Shown here: positions 7,903 through 16,530 of the stretch, in pieces
How positions within the stretch are numbered: position 1 is the stretch's first letter
Layout of the letters: each line of letters opens with the position of its first letter
From: Microbacterium sp. SORGH_AS_0862
Lineage (GTDB): Bacteria > Actinomycetota > Actinomycetes > Actinomycetales > Microbacteriaceae
Length of the DNA stretch: 64,000 bases
Assembly (NCBI RefSeq): GCF_030818795.1
Contig: NZ_JAUTAY010000001.1
Location: forward strand, 186,001 to 250,000
Direction of reading: 5' to 3'
Notes under the pieces: generated by a model
Database searches by the model: none
What the model was told of the DNA's origin: nothing
The model's input: only the letters and a program-made list of their open reading frames with translations
Program-made: the position numbers and the translations under genes

Positions 7903-9384
7903 GTGCCCGACGCGACTCCTGCCCACGCCGACCAGCAACCCAGCGGCATCGATCCCGACGATCTCGCCACCACGCTGCGTGTGCTGGAGGAGCTTGCGCA
8001 GGTGGACCAGACCCACCCGGACTACGTCACGGTGAGGCGTGCGACGGCCGCGATGTTCAAGGCCACGAAGAAGGTGCGGCGCCGCGAGATCCGCGATGCG
8101 ATCGCCGCCGCCGACCGCGCGGTGGTGCACGCGACGGCGACGGGCGCGCCCGATCGCATCGACGACGAGACGCGCGGCATCCCGATCAGCACATCGACCA
8201 CGACGCCCACTGCGGGGACGCTTCTCAAGGCCCGCGGCTGCTACATCTGCAAGAAGCCGTACACGCTCGTGGATGCGTTCTACCACCAGCTCTGCCCCGA
8301 ATGCGCCGCGATGAGCCACGCGAAGCGCGACGCGCGCACCGACCTCACCGGCAAGCGGGCTCTGCTCACCGGCGGCAGGGCGAAGATCGGGATGTACATC
8401 GCGCTGCGACTGCTGCGCGACGGCGCGCACACCACGATCACCACGCGCTTCCCCCGCGACGCGGTGCGCCGCTTCAGCAGCCTGCCGGATGCGGCGGACT
8501 GGATCGATCGGCTCAAGATCGTGGGCATCGACCTGCGAGACCCCGCCCAGGTGATCGGGCTCGCCGAGGACGTGGCGGCGGCGGGGACGCTGGACATCCT
8601 CATCAACAACGCGACCCAGACCGTGCGGCGCTCGCCGGGCGCCTACCAGCCGCTCGTCGATGCGGAGCTGGCGCCGCTGCCCGATGGACCGCTTCCCGAG
8701 CTCGTCACCTTCGGGCACACGAACGACCAGCACCCGCAGGCTCTCGAACGCTCGGTCAGCGCGCACCCGATCCTCGCGGCCGCCGCCGCCCGTGCCGAGG
8801 AGCTGACGGAACAGGCCATGGCTGCCGGCTCCAGCTCCCTCGAGCGCCTGGCGGCGGGCACGGCGATCGACGCGGGCGGGCTCATCCCCGACCTCGATCA
8901 CGTCAACTCCTGGACGCAGCGGGTGGAGGACGTCGATCCGCTCGAGATGCTCGAGGTGCAGCTGGCGAACACGACAGCGCCGTTCCTGCTCATCTCGAAG
9001 CTGCGGCCCTCGCTGGCAGCCAGCACCGCTCGTCGCACGTACATCGTGAACGTGAGCGCCATGGAAGGCGTGTTCAACCGCGGGTACAAGGGCCCCGGGC
9101 ATCCGCATACGAACATGGCCAAAGCCGCCGTCAACATGCTGACCCGCACGAGCGCGCGGGAGATGTTCGAGAGCGACCGCATCCTCATGACGAGTGTCGA
9201 CACCGGGTGGATCACGGACGAGCGACCGCATCCCACGAAGGTGCGCCTGGCCGAGGAAGGGTTCCACGCCCCGCTGGATCTCGTCGACGGCGCGGCTCGC
9301 GTGTACGACCCGATCGTGCGCGGCGAGGCCGGCGAAGACCTCTTCGGCGTGTTCCTCAAGGACTACGCCCCCGGCGCATGGTGA
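7903..9384 (+). CDS. SDR family oxidoreductase with N-terminal zinc-ribbon extension
   Basis: The 493-residue protein is about twice the size of an ordinary short-chain dehydrogenase. Residues 1 to about 145 form an extension that is helical at first and then holds a CYICKKPY...QLCPEC pair of CxxC motifs, presumably one zinc site. The SDR core follows: GKRALLTGGRAKIGMYIALR (a variant of TGxxxGIG), DILINNATQ, and a late catalytic-type NMAKAAVNML replacing YxxxK. The Ser position reads VNVSAMEG. The Tyr of the canonical YxxxK is therefore not obvious, so activity may be altered. The stop overlaps the next small gene (ATGGTGA). Confidence 0.8.
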   Translation: MPDATPAHADQQPSGIDPDDLATTLRVLEELAQVDQTHPDYVTVRRATAAMFKATKKVRRREIRDAIAAADRAVVHATATGAPDRIDDETRGIPISTSTTTPTAGTLLKARGCYICKKPYTLVDAFYHQLCPECAAMSHAKRDARTDLTGKRALLTGGRAKIGMYIALRLLRDGAHTTITTRFPRDAVRRFSSLPDAADWIDRLKIVGIDLRDPAQVIGLAEDVAAAGTLDILINNATQTVRRSPGAYQPLVDAELAPLPDGPLPELVTFGHTNDQHPQALERSVSAHPILAAAAARAEELTEQAMAAGSSSLERLAAGTAIDAGGLIPDLDHVNSWTQRVEDVDPLEMLEVQLANTTAPFLLISKLRPSLAASTARRTYIVNVSAMEGVFNRGYKGPGHPHTNMAKAAVNMLTRTSAREMFESDRILMTSVDTGWITDERPHPTKVRLAEEGFHAPLDLVDGAARVYDPIVRGEAGEDLFGVFLKDYAPGAW

Positions 9385-9602
9385 GACTCCCCGAGCCCGG
9401 TTCGCGCGTCGTCGTGCGCTATCTGCTCCCGACGGGGCAGGCGACCGACGCGCTCGGCGAGCTGCTCAGCGCCGACGAGGAGACGGTCGTGGTCGACGGC
9501 AAACGCGGCGTCGAGCGGATCCGCCGTGTCGACATCGTCGCCGCGAAGCCGGTGCCGCCGCCCCCGGCCCCCCGCATCCGCCGCCCCGAGTCAGACGCAT
9601 GA
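9378..9602 (+). CDS. Small SH3-like domain protein
   Basis: The 74-residue protein starts at MVRLPEPGSRVVVRYLLPTG. It resembles the roughly 70-residue beta-rich domain that precedes GNAT acetyltransferase domains in many actinobacteria (pattern RVVVRY...ATDALGEL...VVVDGKRG...VAAKPVPPPP), here as a stand-alone protein. Its function is unknown. The start overlaps the SDR stop and its own stop overlaps the next start as ATGA, so three genes are translationally coupled. Confidence 0.65.
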   Translation: MVRLPEPGSRVVVRYLLPTGQATDALGELLSADEETVVVDGKRGVERIRRVDIVAAKPVPPPPAPRIRRPESDA

Positions 9603-10468
9603 GCGACGCGCATCCGCTCGGGCAGCAGGACACGTGCCGCCTCCCCGACGGCCGATCGCTCCGCCTCCGTCGGGCGGGATCGGGCCCGTCGACCGTGGTC
9701 TTCGAATCCGGGATGGGATTCTCGAGCGCCGCGTGGGGCCGCGTGATTCCCGCCGTCTCCCGCGTCGCGAGGACCATCTGTTACGACCGTGCCGGGATCG
9801 GAGCAAGCGGCGCCGATGCGGCTCCGCGCACCCTCGAGCGGCTGGCCGACGACCTCGGGGCGCTGCTGACGAGCGTACCGACACCGCTCATCCTGGTCGG
9901 GCACAGCTGGGGAGGCCCGATCGTGCGCACGCTCGCCGCGCGGCGCGTCCTCGACGTGCACGCTCTGGTGCTCGTCGATCAGACCGACGAGCACATCGCC
10001 TCCTGCTTCGCCCCCGAGCTGGCCGAACGGATGACATCGCGTCCGCCTCGGTTCTCCTCTCTGAGCGCACGCGCGGGCATCGCACTCCTGCGACGCCAGG
10101 CCGTTCGTGCGCAGCCGGCGGAAGTGAGGGCGGAGCTGCGTCGCGATCTCGCGGCTCTCGATCGGACGATGCCCCCGGAACTCGCCGAGTTCCTGCCGTC
10201 CCTGCGCGCCCTGCGCGACGACACCGCTCACGCCGATGCGCTCGCCGGGATACGCACGATCGTGATCACGGGCACGCGTACCGGTCTGCGGGACCGAGCC
10301 CAGCGGCGGGAGATCAACCGGGCGCACTCGGCGACGGCGCAGCTGCTCGGCGGCCGTCTGGTGCCGGCGCACCGCTCGGGGCACAACGTCCCCTTCGACC
10401 AACCCGATCTGATCGCCTCCGAGATCCTCCGGACCCTCGATCAGACCGGTCTCCCGCACGCCAGATGA
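9599..10468 (+). CDS. Alpha/beta hydrolase
   Basis: The 289-residue protein has the alpha/beta-hydrolase fold. The oxyanion-side motif VVFESGMGFSSAAW, the nucleophile elbow GHSWGG with the catalytic Ser, and the late His in HRSGHNVPFDQPD are all visible. The acid is probably an Asp in the SLRALRDDTAHADAL to TGTR region. The substrate is unknown. The ATG overlaps the stop of the small upstream gene (ATGA), so it is the third member of the SDR operon. A longer upstream frame is a shadow. Confidence 0.85.
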   Translation: MSDAHPLGQQDTCRLPDGRSLRLRRAGSGPSTVVFESGMGFSSAAWGRVIPAVSRVARTICYDRAGIGASGADAAPRTLERLADDLGALLTSVPTPLILVGHSWGGPIVRTLAARRVLDVHALVLVDQTDEHIASCFAPELAERMTSRPPRFSSLSARAGIALLRRQAVRAQPAEVRAELRRDLAALDRTMPPELAEFLPSLRALRDDTAHADALAGIRTIVITGTRTGLRDRAQRREINRAHSATAQLLGGRLVPAHRSGHNVPFDQPDLIASEILRTLDQTGLPHAR

Positions 10469-10483
10469 GCCAGGTCGGCTCGT

Positions 10484-11134
10484 TCAGCCGATCGCCGTGA
10501 AACGCATCCGGTGGTGGGCGGGAACCTCGATCTCGTCGAGGATGGCCAGCGCGAGATCCGCGGCCGAGATCGTCGAGGTGCCATCTGCATCTCGCAGGAG
10601 CACGTCGCCACCGAGCGTGTAGCGCCCCGTCGACGGCGTACCGAGCCAGGACCCGAACTCCTCCGGCGGGCTCACGTAGAACCAATCGAGTCCCTCAGGA
10701 CTCGAGGTCAGCAGCTCGAGAGCGTCGAGACCGGTCTGCACCTCCGGCTTCACCTCGGCCGGCATGTGGTCGTGCGTCAGGTCCCACAGGCGCGGACCGC
10801 CTTCCTCGATGAGCAGCGAGGATGCGCCGCCGATGTAGCCCAGGCGGGTGGGGGTGTCTGCGAGGCGCTGGATGAGGGACTCGACCACGCCCTCGACCTT
10901 GCCTGCCATATCGCCGCGAGGAGACAGCGCCACGACCACGACGTCGCGGTCGGCGACCACACCCTCCCGCACATCGTCGTCGAGGACGGAGCCCCGCACG
11001 TATTCGACGCCGTTCACGGGATCCGTGGGCAACGTCCGACTGAGCGACGTGACCGTGTGTCCGCGGCGCTGCGCTTCGGCGACGACCGCCGCGCCAGCGT
11101 AGCCGCTCCCACCGATAACCGTGATTCGTGCCAT
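10484..11134 (-). CDS. NAD(P)-binding oxidoreductase (NmrA/atypical SDR type)
   Basis: The 216-residue protein begins with a Rossmann dinucleotide site, ITVIGGSGYAGAAVVAEAQR. It continues with VEYVRGSVLDDD and VVVVALSPRGD, as in NmrA-like and UDP-sugar-epimerase-like proteins. It lacks a clear YxxxK, which fits regulators or reductases of the atypical SDR group. It converges on the hydrolase gene. Role unknown. Confidence 0.8.
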   Translation of the reverse strand: MARITVIGGSGYAGAAVVAEAQRRGHTVTSLSRTLPTDPVNGVEYVRGSVLDDDVREGVVADRDVVVVALSPRGDMAGKVEGVVESLIQRLADTPTRLGYIGGASSLLIEEGGPRLWDLTHDHMPAEVKPEVQTGLDALELLTSSPEGLDWFYVSPPEEFGSWLGTPSTGRYTLGGDVLLRDADGTSTISAADLALAILDEIEVPAHHRMRFTAIG

Positions 11135-11269
11135 TGATCTTCCGTTTCATCAGGGTCGGCCTCCGCCGACGCTTCCGCGCGGCGCGAGAAGTTCGAGCGC
11201 GCCATCGTCGTCAGCTGGGAACTCACGAACCGCCCCGCAGATTCCCGATTGAACCGCCGCGCCGCTGAT

Positions 11270-12250
11270 TCATAACCCGCGCACGGGCTCCGCCGCCTCC
11301 AACTGCTCCAGGGCCTCCTCGAGCAGTCGGCCCACCTGGGCCCGATACTCCGGCAACCAGTCGCCCTCGAACCCGCGGATATCCATCTCGGTCGCGAGGA
11401 TGAGCCGGTAGTAGAGCTGGTAAAGGGCCAGGCGGATCCGTCCGTTCGGCGAGGCGAGCTCCGCGGCAAGGACTCCCCCGGCATCCGTGTTGCCCTCGAT
11501 GATCTGCTCCTCGGCGTGCTCCTCGGCCATCTGATTCGCACCGACCAGATCGAAGAGCGGATCGCCCCACACGGTGCGTTCGGTATCGATCAGACCGACG
11601 ATACGCAGGTCGTCGTCGAGGAAGATGTTCGCCGGCCACAGGTCGTTGTGCACGACGACCGGAGCGGTGACCGCGTCGAGCGCGTGACCGTGGCGCGCGA
11701 GCACGGCCCGCACCCGTTGCGACGGAAGCGTCGTACCGGACTCGGCCGCATCCTGGATGATGCCGTCGAACATGGCGGTGACCGCCGAGCGCCAGTCGTC
11801 GCGCCGCATGCCCGTCTCCGGCGCCGGGTAGCCGAACGCCGGTGCGGGCACGCGGTGCAGCTCGGCCATCAGGGCCCCCAGGGCGTGTCGCGCGCGGGCG
11901 GTGGCGGCGGGGTCGAGTTCGAGATCGTTCCACACGCGCCCCGGCAGGTGTCGGGTGACGACGATGTCCGCGTCGACGAGCGCCCGGCTGAAGTCGGTCA
12001 GCAGCACCTCCGGCACGGGAGCGTGCGCCGCGAGCATCCGGTAGACGAGCGCCTCGGATGCAGCGATCCCGTACTCGTAGCGGCACAGCTTGCGCGCATC
12101 CGTCGGTGATGCCTTCACGATGACGCGGACACCGTCGGCCAGCGTCACCGCCGTCGTGCTGGCGAACATCCCGCCGGTCAGCGGCGTACTGTGCGCCACC
12201 TCGCCGAGGGGGGCGAGAACGGCGGCGAGCTGGGCGGGGGTGAGCGACAT
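11270..12250 (-). CDS. Phosphotransferase of the APH/choline kinase fold
   Basis: About 326 residues. The kinase-like fold is shown by VIVKASPTDARKL (ATP-binding Lys), the catalytic loop VVHNDLWPANIFLDDD and the metal-binding IDTERTVWGDPLFDL. Such proteins phosphorylate small hydroxyl compounds such as aminoglycosides, macrolides, choline or sugars; sequence alone does not decide. The start is uncertain: ATG at 12250, GTG at 12259 (AAAGG ten bases ahead) and TTG at 12286 share the frame. It lies downstream of nothing obviously related. Confidence 0.8.
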   Translation of the reverse strand: MSLTPAQLAAVLAPLGEVAHSTPLTGGMFASTTAVTLADGVRVIVKASPTDARKLCRYEYGIAASEALVYRMLAAHAPVPEVLLTDFSRALVDADIVVTRHLPGRVWNDLELDPAATARARHALGALMAELHRVPAPAFGYPAPETGMRRDDWRSAVTAMFDGIIQDAAESGTTLPSQRVRAVLARHGHALDAVTAPVVVHNDLWPANIFLDDDLRIVGLIDTERTVWGDPLFDLVGANQMAEEHAEEQIIEGNTDAGGVLAAELASPNGRIRLALYQLYYRLILATEMDIRGFEGDWLPEYRAQVGRLLEEALEQLEAAEPVRGL

Positions 12251-12346
12251 CGATGTCACGGGCGTCGGACCTTTCGCGAGGAGCAACCGGCATCCGCGAG
12301 ACGCACGGGCCCTCTCACGCTAGCGTCCGTGAGGGCGCGATGCCGC

Positions 12347-13963
12347 TCAGAGCGCCGGGATGCGGATCGTGACTTCTGTTCCGCCGGCCGCGCTTCGTGC
12401 GAGCGAGGCCGCCCCCGCGTGCGCGGTCACGATGTTGTGCACGACGGACAGCCCCAGACCGAATCCCTGCACGGCGTCTCGATGCGCCATCGGTGCGCGA
12501 TAGAAGCGGTCGAACGCCCGGTGCTGTTCCACATCGCTCATGCCGGGACCCTCGTCGCTGACGCGGATCCGGATCTCGTCGTCGACGCGATCCCACTGCG
12601 CGAGCACCTCGGTGCCTTCGACGGCGAACTTCACGGCGTTCGCGAGCAGTTCCGAAACGGCTTGCCGGATGCGGGCCGCATCCGCCATAGCGACCGCGGC
12701 GTCGGCAACGTCGGCGCGGATCGTGAGCTCGCGCTTCGCCGCAGCGGGACGTGCGGCGCGCACGCACTCGCCGATAAGACCGGCGACATCCGTCGGCTTG
12801 AGCTGCAGCTCCACGCGGATGTCGGCGGCGGTCAGCAGCTCCGACACGCGCGTCATGATCCGATCGACGCTGCGCATGATGATGTCGATCCGCTCCTGGG
12901 CCCCGGGGTCGGTCGTCTGGACCCGCTCGCTCAGCAGGTCCAGATGACCGATGAGCGGCGTCATGGGCGTGCGCAGCTCGTGCGACACGGTGTGCAGGAA
13001 GTCGTCCCGCATCTGCTCGGAATGCAGCACCTCGGTGACGTCCTCCGCGACGACGAGAGTCCCGAGGGCAGAGCCGTCGGGACGGGCGACCCTCGACGAC
13101 GAACGGATGTAGGCGCGCTGGTGTCCCGGCGGACCGACCCAGGCGAGAGTGGGAGGCAGTTCCGTACCATCGACCACAGCCTGGAGCAGCCTGTCCCCGC
13201 GACGCACGCGCGTCGTTCGATCAGCAGCGAACACCACGCCGGAGGCGACAGGCTCGGTGGGACTCTCCAGCTCGTACCCCTCGTGCCGCGCGACCTCGTG
13301 GGCACGCGGATTGGCGAGCAGCAGCGTGCCCTCCGGATCGTAGACCGCGATCGCCGTGGGTACTGCGCCGATGACGGCGTCGACGAGCGCCTTGCCGTCG
13401 GTGACACGGGCCAGCGCCTGCTCGCGTGCCCGGTGCGCGGCCGAGAGCCGGGCGGCGTGACGGCGCAGGGCGCGGGCGCCGAAGGCGGCCACGACGATGA
13501 CGAGGACCAGTGCGACGAAAGTTCCGTAGTCGAAGAACACATCCGCGAGCGTCGCCGGCCACATCCCCGTGATGGCGCAGGGGACGACGACGAAAAGCAC
13601 CATCGACAAGACCGATACCGTCGGCCAGGGACGAGGTAGCAACGCCATACCCAACAACGGCACGGCCAGCACGAAGACGGTGAGCGAGGTCTGCGGCAGG
13701 AGTTCCTGCCGCAGCGCCACGAACACGACGACGTTGGAAATCCGCGTCGCGGCGACCACCGAGGTGCGCGGCTTCCGGCGCGCCAGCGCGGCCGTGAGCC
13801 AGCCCGCCGCGAGCAGGAGCGCGATCACGATCCAGAACACAACAGGTAGTGTTCGCCCGAACTGGACATCGTACACGATGAGACAGGCGATGAGTCCGAC
13901 CAGCACGAGGCCCTGCAGCCACAGCAACGACCTGGCCACGAGATCGACGATGAAGTCGGTCAT
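12347..13963 (-). CDS. Membrane sensor histidine kinase with PAS domain
   Basis: The 538-residue protein has about six N-terminal transmembrane helices (residues 10-170), then a PAS-like segment (VIGAVPTAIAVYDPEGTLLL). The HisKA domain carries the phospho-acceptor His in FLHTVSHELRTPMTPLIGH near residue 326. The ATPase domain has an N box (SELLANAVKFA) and glycine boxes (DEGPGM and GFGLGLSVV). All key motifs are intact. No response regulator gene is adjacent, so it is an orphan kinase. The signal is unknown. Confidence 0.88.
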   Translation of the reverse strand: MTDFIVDLVARSLLWLQGLVLVGLIACLIVYDVQFGRTLPVVFWIVIALLLAAGWLTAALARRKPRTSVVAATRISNVVVFVALRQELLPQTSLTVFVLAVPLLGMALLPRPWPTVSVLSMVLFVVVPCAITGMWPATLADVFFDYGTFVALVLVIVVAAFGARALRRHAARLSAAHRAREQALARVTDGKALVDAVIGAVPTAIAVYDPEGTLLLANPRAHEVARHEGYELESPTEPVASGVVFAADRTTRVRRGDRLLQAVVDGTELPPTLAWVGPPGHQRAYIRSSSRVARPDGSALGTLVVAEDVTEVLHSEQMRDDFLHTVSHELRTPMTPLIGHLDLLSERVQTTDPGAQERIDIIMRSVDRIMTRVSELLTAADIRVELQLKPTDVAGLIGECVRAARPAAAKRELTIRADVADAAVAMADAARIRQAVSELLANAVKFAVEGTEVLAQWDRVDDEIRIRVSDEGPGMSDVEQHRAFDRFYRAPMAHRDAVQGFGLGLSVVHNIVTAHAGAASLARSAAGGTEVTIRIPAL

Positions 13964-14108
13964 GCGGTTCTCCGCTTTTCGGGTGGGCCGATGACGAGAT
14001 GCCCTGTCACGACGGGAGAGGCGCCCCTCCGGGATGCCCGAAATCTCAGGGACTCCTCAAACGTATCCGGCGGGACCACTCTCACGACAGCGCCCGAGAG
14101 CCCCGGAG

Positions 14109-15239
14109 TCAGGCTCTCGCGTCGCGCAGCTCGCCTCCGGAGACGATCAACGAGAGACCGCGACGTCCCCGACTGAACGGCACCGACGCCACCGCGACCA
14201 GCACGATGACCCCGCTGCTGATGCCCACGAGGCCCACCACGGTCTGCAGCACTCCGGCGTCGGCGCCCGGAAGCTGGTCGAGTACGGTGGCGATCGTGTA
14301 CGGCAGAGCCACGACCGATGCGCGATGAAGTCGCCGCCACCATCCGGAGCGATCCGGCGGCCACGTCGGCGTCAACCACACGAGCCGCTGTCCGATGGAG
14401 GCTCCCGCGCCGATGACCGCGGGCAGGACCACGACGAGCGCGACGGTGCCGACGCCGACGAAGACCACACTCGCGATCGCGACCGCATCCGCCGGCTCCC
14501 GTCCGCCGGTGAGCGCCAACTGCGGCGCGATGAGGGTCAGCGAGAGCAACCCGCTCACGACGTTGACCGCGACAGCGTCGAGGACCATCCCGAACCACCG
14601 TCGCCAGCCGGTGACGGGCCGCGGCAGAGAACGGTCCCGACGCAGGGCGCCGGAACTCGGCATCCAAGACAGCAGGAGTGGGGCGAGGAACACGCCGATC
14701 GCTGCGCCGGCGGTGTTCGTTATCAGATCGTCGACGTCGGCGACGCGATACGCGCAGTCGTAGAGTCCCCAGATGCCGGTCAACTGCGTGGTCTCGATCA
14801 GCAGCGACAGCGCGGCGCCGAGCACGATCGACACCACGGGTCCGCGGTTCCAGTAGCGACGCGCGATGATGCCGAAGGGAATGAAGAGGGCGACGTTCAA
14901 CGCGACCTGAAGCGTGGCGCGACTCGTCAAGGCCGAGACGAACGAGAGGCCCCGCGTCTCTCGCAGGATGTCGCCCACGGAGTGCCCGGGGATGAGCTCG
15001 ATGCCGGCGCCGCTCACCCCGCAGTTCGCCGCGACGTCGGGCAGCGGCAGAAGCGTGTAGGCGACGAGTGCCACCGCGTAGACGCTGGTCGCCGCGGCAC
15101 CCAGGAGCCTGGGGAACGAGAGCCGGCCGTAGCGACGGATCTGAATCAGCAGCATCGGGCCGAGGACGGCGAAGAAGATGAACGAGCCTCCGATGAGGCC
15201 GAACCATGCCTGCCACGTCCACCCGGTCATCCGATCCAT
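14109..15239 (-). CDS. VanZ domain - RDD domain membrane protein
   Basis: The 376-residue integral membrane protein has an N-terminal VanZ-type unit: NVALFIPFGI, LSLLIETTQLTGIW, then DVDDLITNTAGAAIG, the usual VanZ order. From about residue 215 a second part, RRWFGMVLDAVAVNVVSGLL with GASIGQRLVWL, resembles an RDD domain. VanZ is linked to low-level teicoplanin resistance in Enterococcus, but most VanZ-like proteins in actinobacteria are of unknown role. It stands as a single gene between the kinase and the small membrane protein. Confidence 0.78.
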   Translation of the reverse strand: MDRMTGWTWQAWFGLIGGSFIFFAVLGPMLLIQIRRYGRLSFPRLLGAAATSVYAVALVAYTLLPLPDVAANCGVSGAGIELIPGHSVGDILRETRGLSFVSALTSRATLQVALNVALFIPFGIIARRYWNRGPVVSIVLGAALSLLIETTQLTGIWGLYDCAYRVADVDDLITNTAGAAIGVFLAPLLLSWMPSSGALRRDRSLPRPVTGWRRWFGMVLDAVAVNVVSGLLSLTLIAPQLALTGGREPADAVAIASVVFVGVGTVALVVVLPAVIGAGASIGQRLVWLTPTWPPDRSGWWRRLHRASVVALPYTIATVLDQLPGADAGVLQTVVGLVGISSGVIVLVAVASVPFSRGRRGLSLIVSGGELRDARA

Positions 15240-15278
15240 CCTAAGAGACAGGTCGACGCCGCCTGGCGCGCGTCGCGC

Positions 15279-15794
15279 TCAGCCGTGTGAGAGCAGCTCC
15301 AGCGCGATGACCCCGATCGCGAGCACGGCCTCCCCGACGAGGATCACGATGCGCTGCAGCCGGGGGACGGCGAGCCGGCGCACGGCGAGCAGACCGATCG
15401 CGACGAGGGTCGCCGTCGTGATGAGCATCGCGGCCAGCAGACCCGTCGAAGCGTCGTAGAGCCCGAGCGCCGCGAGCCCGATGCACGCGAGAGGCGGAAG
15501 CGCGACGGTCGCCGCGCCCAGGGTGCTGGCCACCATGTGCCGGTGCTCAACACGCCCCGGCACGCGCGAGTGCACCACCATGTGGCTGAGGAGGTCGGCG
15601 ACATAGACCGCGCAGACCGTCGCAGCAACGGTGATCGCGAGCGTTCCGAGTGCGAGTCCCGCATCCGGATGCTCATCGTGAGCGCGCAGTGCGATGATCA
15701 CCGCGAGGGCGGTGAAGGCCACATAGATCCGTTCCTTGAGGGACGCGGCGCGCCGGATCCGCGTCTGAGCGTCATCGTCGCGCGCTTCGGTCAT
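15279..15794 (-). CDS. Membrane protein of unknown function
   Basis: The 171-residue protein has a charged N-terminus (TEARDDDAQTRIRRAASLKER) and four likely transmembrane segments. HMVVHSRVPGRVEHRHM in the middle is histidine rich and could bind metal; I do not recognise the family. Its ATG overlaps the tetR stop (ATGA), so it is cotranscribed with the regulator and may belong to the same response as the divergent ABC exporter. Confidence 0.65.
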   Translation of the reverse strand: MTEARDDDAQTRIRRAASLKERIYVAFTALAVIIALRAHDEHPDAGLALGTLAITVAATVCAVYVADLLSHMVVHSRVPGRVEHRHMVASTLGAATVALPPLACIGLAALGLYDASTGLLAAMLITTATLVAIGLLAVRRLAVPRLQRIVILVGEAVLAIGVIALELLSHG

Positions 15795-16447
15795 GCCCGA
15801 CTCCCGTCGGATGCGTACGCGCGCAGGAAGACGCGCGCACCGTCCGTCATGATCCGATCCACACGGTCGAGCTGGGCGCGTCGCCGTCCGGGCTCGTTCA
15901 GGACGCGCAGGGTCGTCAGGGCATGGAAGTGATCGGCGGCGAGCTCGGAATCGGGGGCGTCGAGGAGGCCGGCTCGCGCCAGCAGGTCGAGGCGTTCGGC
16001 GAGCGCGCGGTTGTGCGCCGCCTCGAGCGGATGGTCGTCGAGCTCCGGAAGCAGCGTCTCGTTCTCGGTGATCAGCCGCACGGCGGCGGCGTAGTCGGAG
16101 GCGGCGAGCTGGGAGCGGCCGAGATCGAGGGCGAAGGCGACGAGCGCGCGCTCTGTCGCGGCGGGGTCGGCATCGGCGAGGACCGGCGGAAGGTGACGCT
16201 CGATCAGCTGTCGGAGGGTGATCAGGGCCGCCTCCCCCGCCTGCTCCACGACACCCAGGAGGAGCCGGCGCTTGTCTCCGTAGTAGTCGTACACGGTGCG
16301 CTTGGACACGCCCGCGCGCGCCGCTACCGCGTCCATGCTGGTGCGCTCGACGCCGTCGCGCACGAACAGTTCGCGGGCGGCGGTGAGGATCGCGGAGCGC
16401 TTGTGGGCCTGGCCCTCCCGGAGCTGCTTGACCTGCGTGTCGGGCAT
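15791..16447 (-). CDS. TetR family repressor
   Basis: The 218-residue protein has a TetR-type DNA-binding helix set near residues 20-65: ILTAARELFVRDGVERTSMD, then VAARAGVSKRTVYDYYGDKR. The remaining helical part is the ligand and dimer domain. AAAGGGGA lies seven bases before ATG 16447; the frame is open to 16528, but that stretch would run across the operators. It is the first gene of tetR-membrane protein, divergent from the ABC exporter. The tandem operators at 16482-16520 cover its -10 (TAGAGT), so autorepression is likely. Confidence 0.88.
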   Translation of the reverse strand: MPDTQVKQLREGQAHKRSAILTAARELFVRDGVERTSMDAVAARAGVSKRTVYDYYGDKRRLLLGVVEQAGEAALITLRQLIERHLPPVLADADPAATERALVAFALDLGRSQLAASDYAAAVRLITENETLLPELDDHPLEAAHNRALAERLDLLARAGLLDAPDSELAADHFHALTTLRVLNEPGRRRAQLDRVDRIMTDGARVFLRAYASDGSRA

Positions 16448-16481
16448 CGGCGTCCCCTTTTCTGTGACTGCGCCGTCAACT

Positions 16482-16520
16482 CTACACCGACGAGTGTAGT
16501 GACTACACCACACGGTGTAG
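16482..16520. promoter_or_regulatory. Tandem TetR operators between tetR and the ABC exporter
   Basis: Two copies of CTACAC-N6-GTGTAG occur at 16482-16499 and 16503-16520, with centres 21 bases apart, i.e. on one face of the helix. They cover the tetR -10 (TAGAGT) and end against a TAGTGT -10 (16518-16523) that would start a leaderless exporter mRNA. One repressor could therefore shut both directions. Confidence 0.8.
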
Positions 16521-16530
16521 TGTGCCACGC

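Noticed and set aside
11014..11541. Minus-strand frame across the gap between the NAD-binding protein and the phosphotransferase
   Set aside because: Ser/Arg-rich, overlaps both real genes, no family resemblance.
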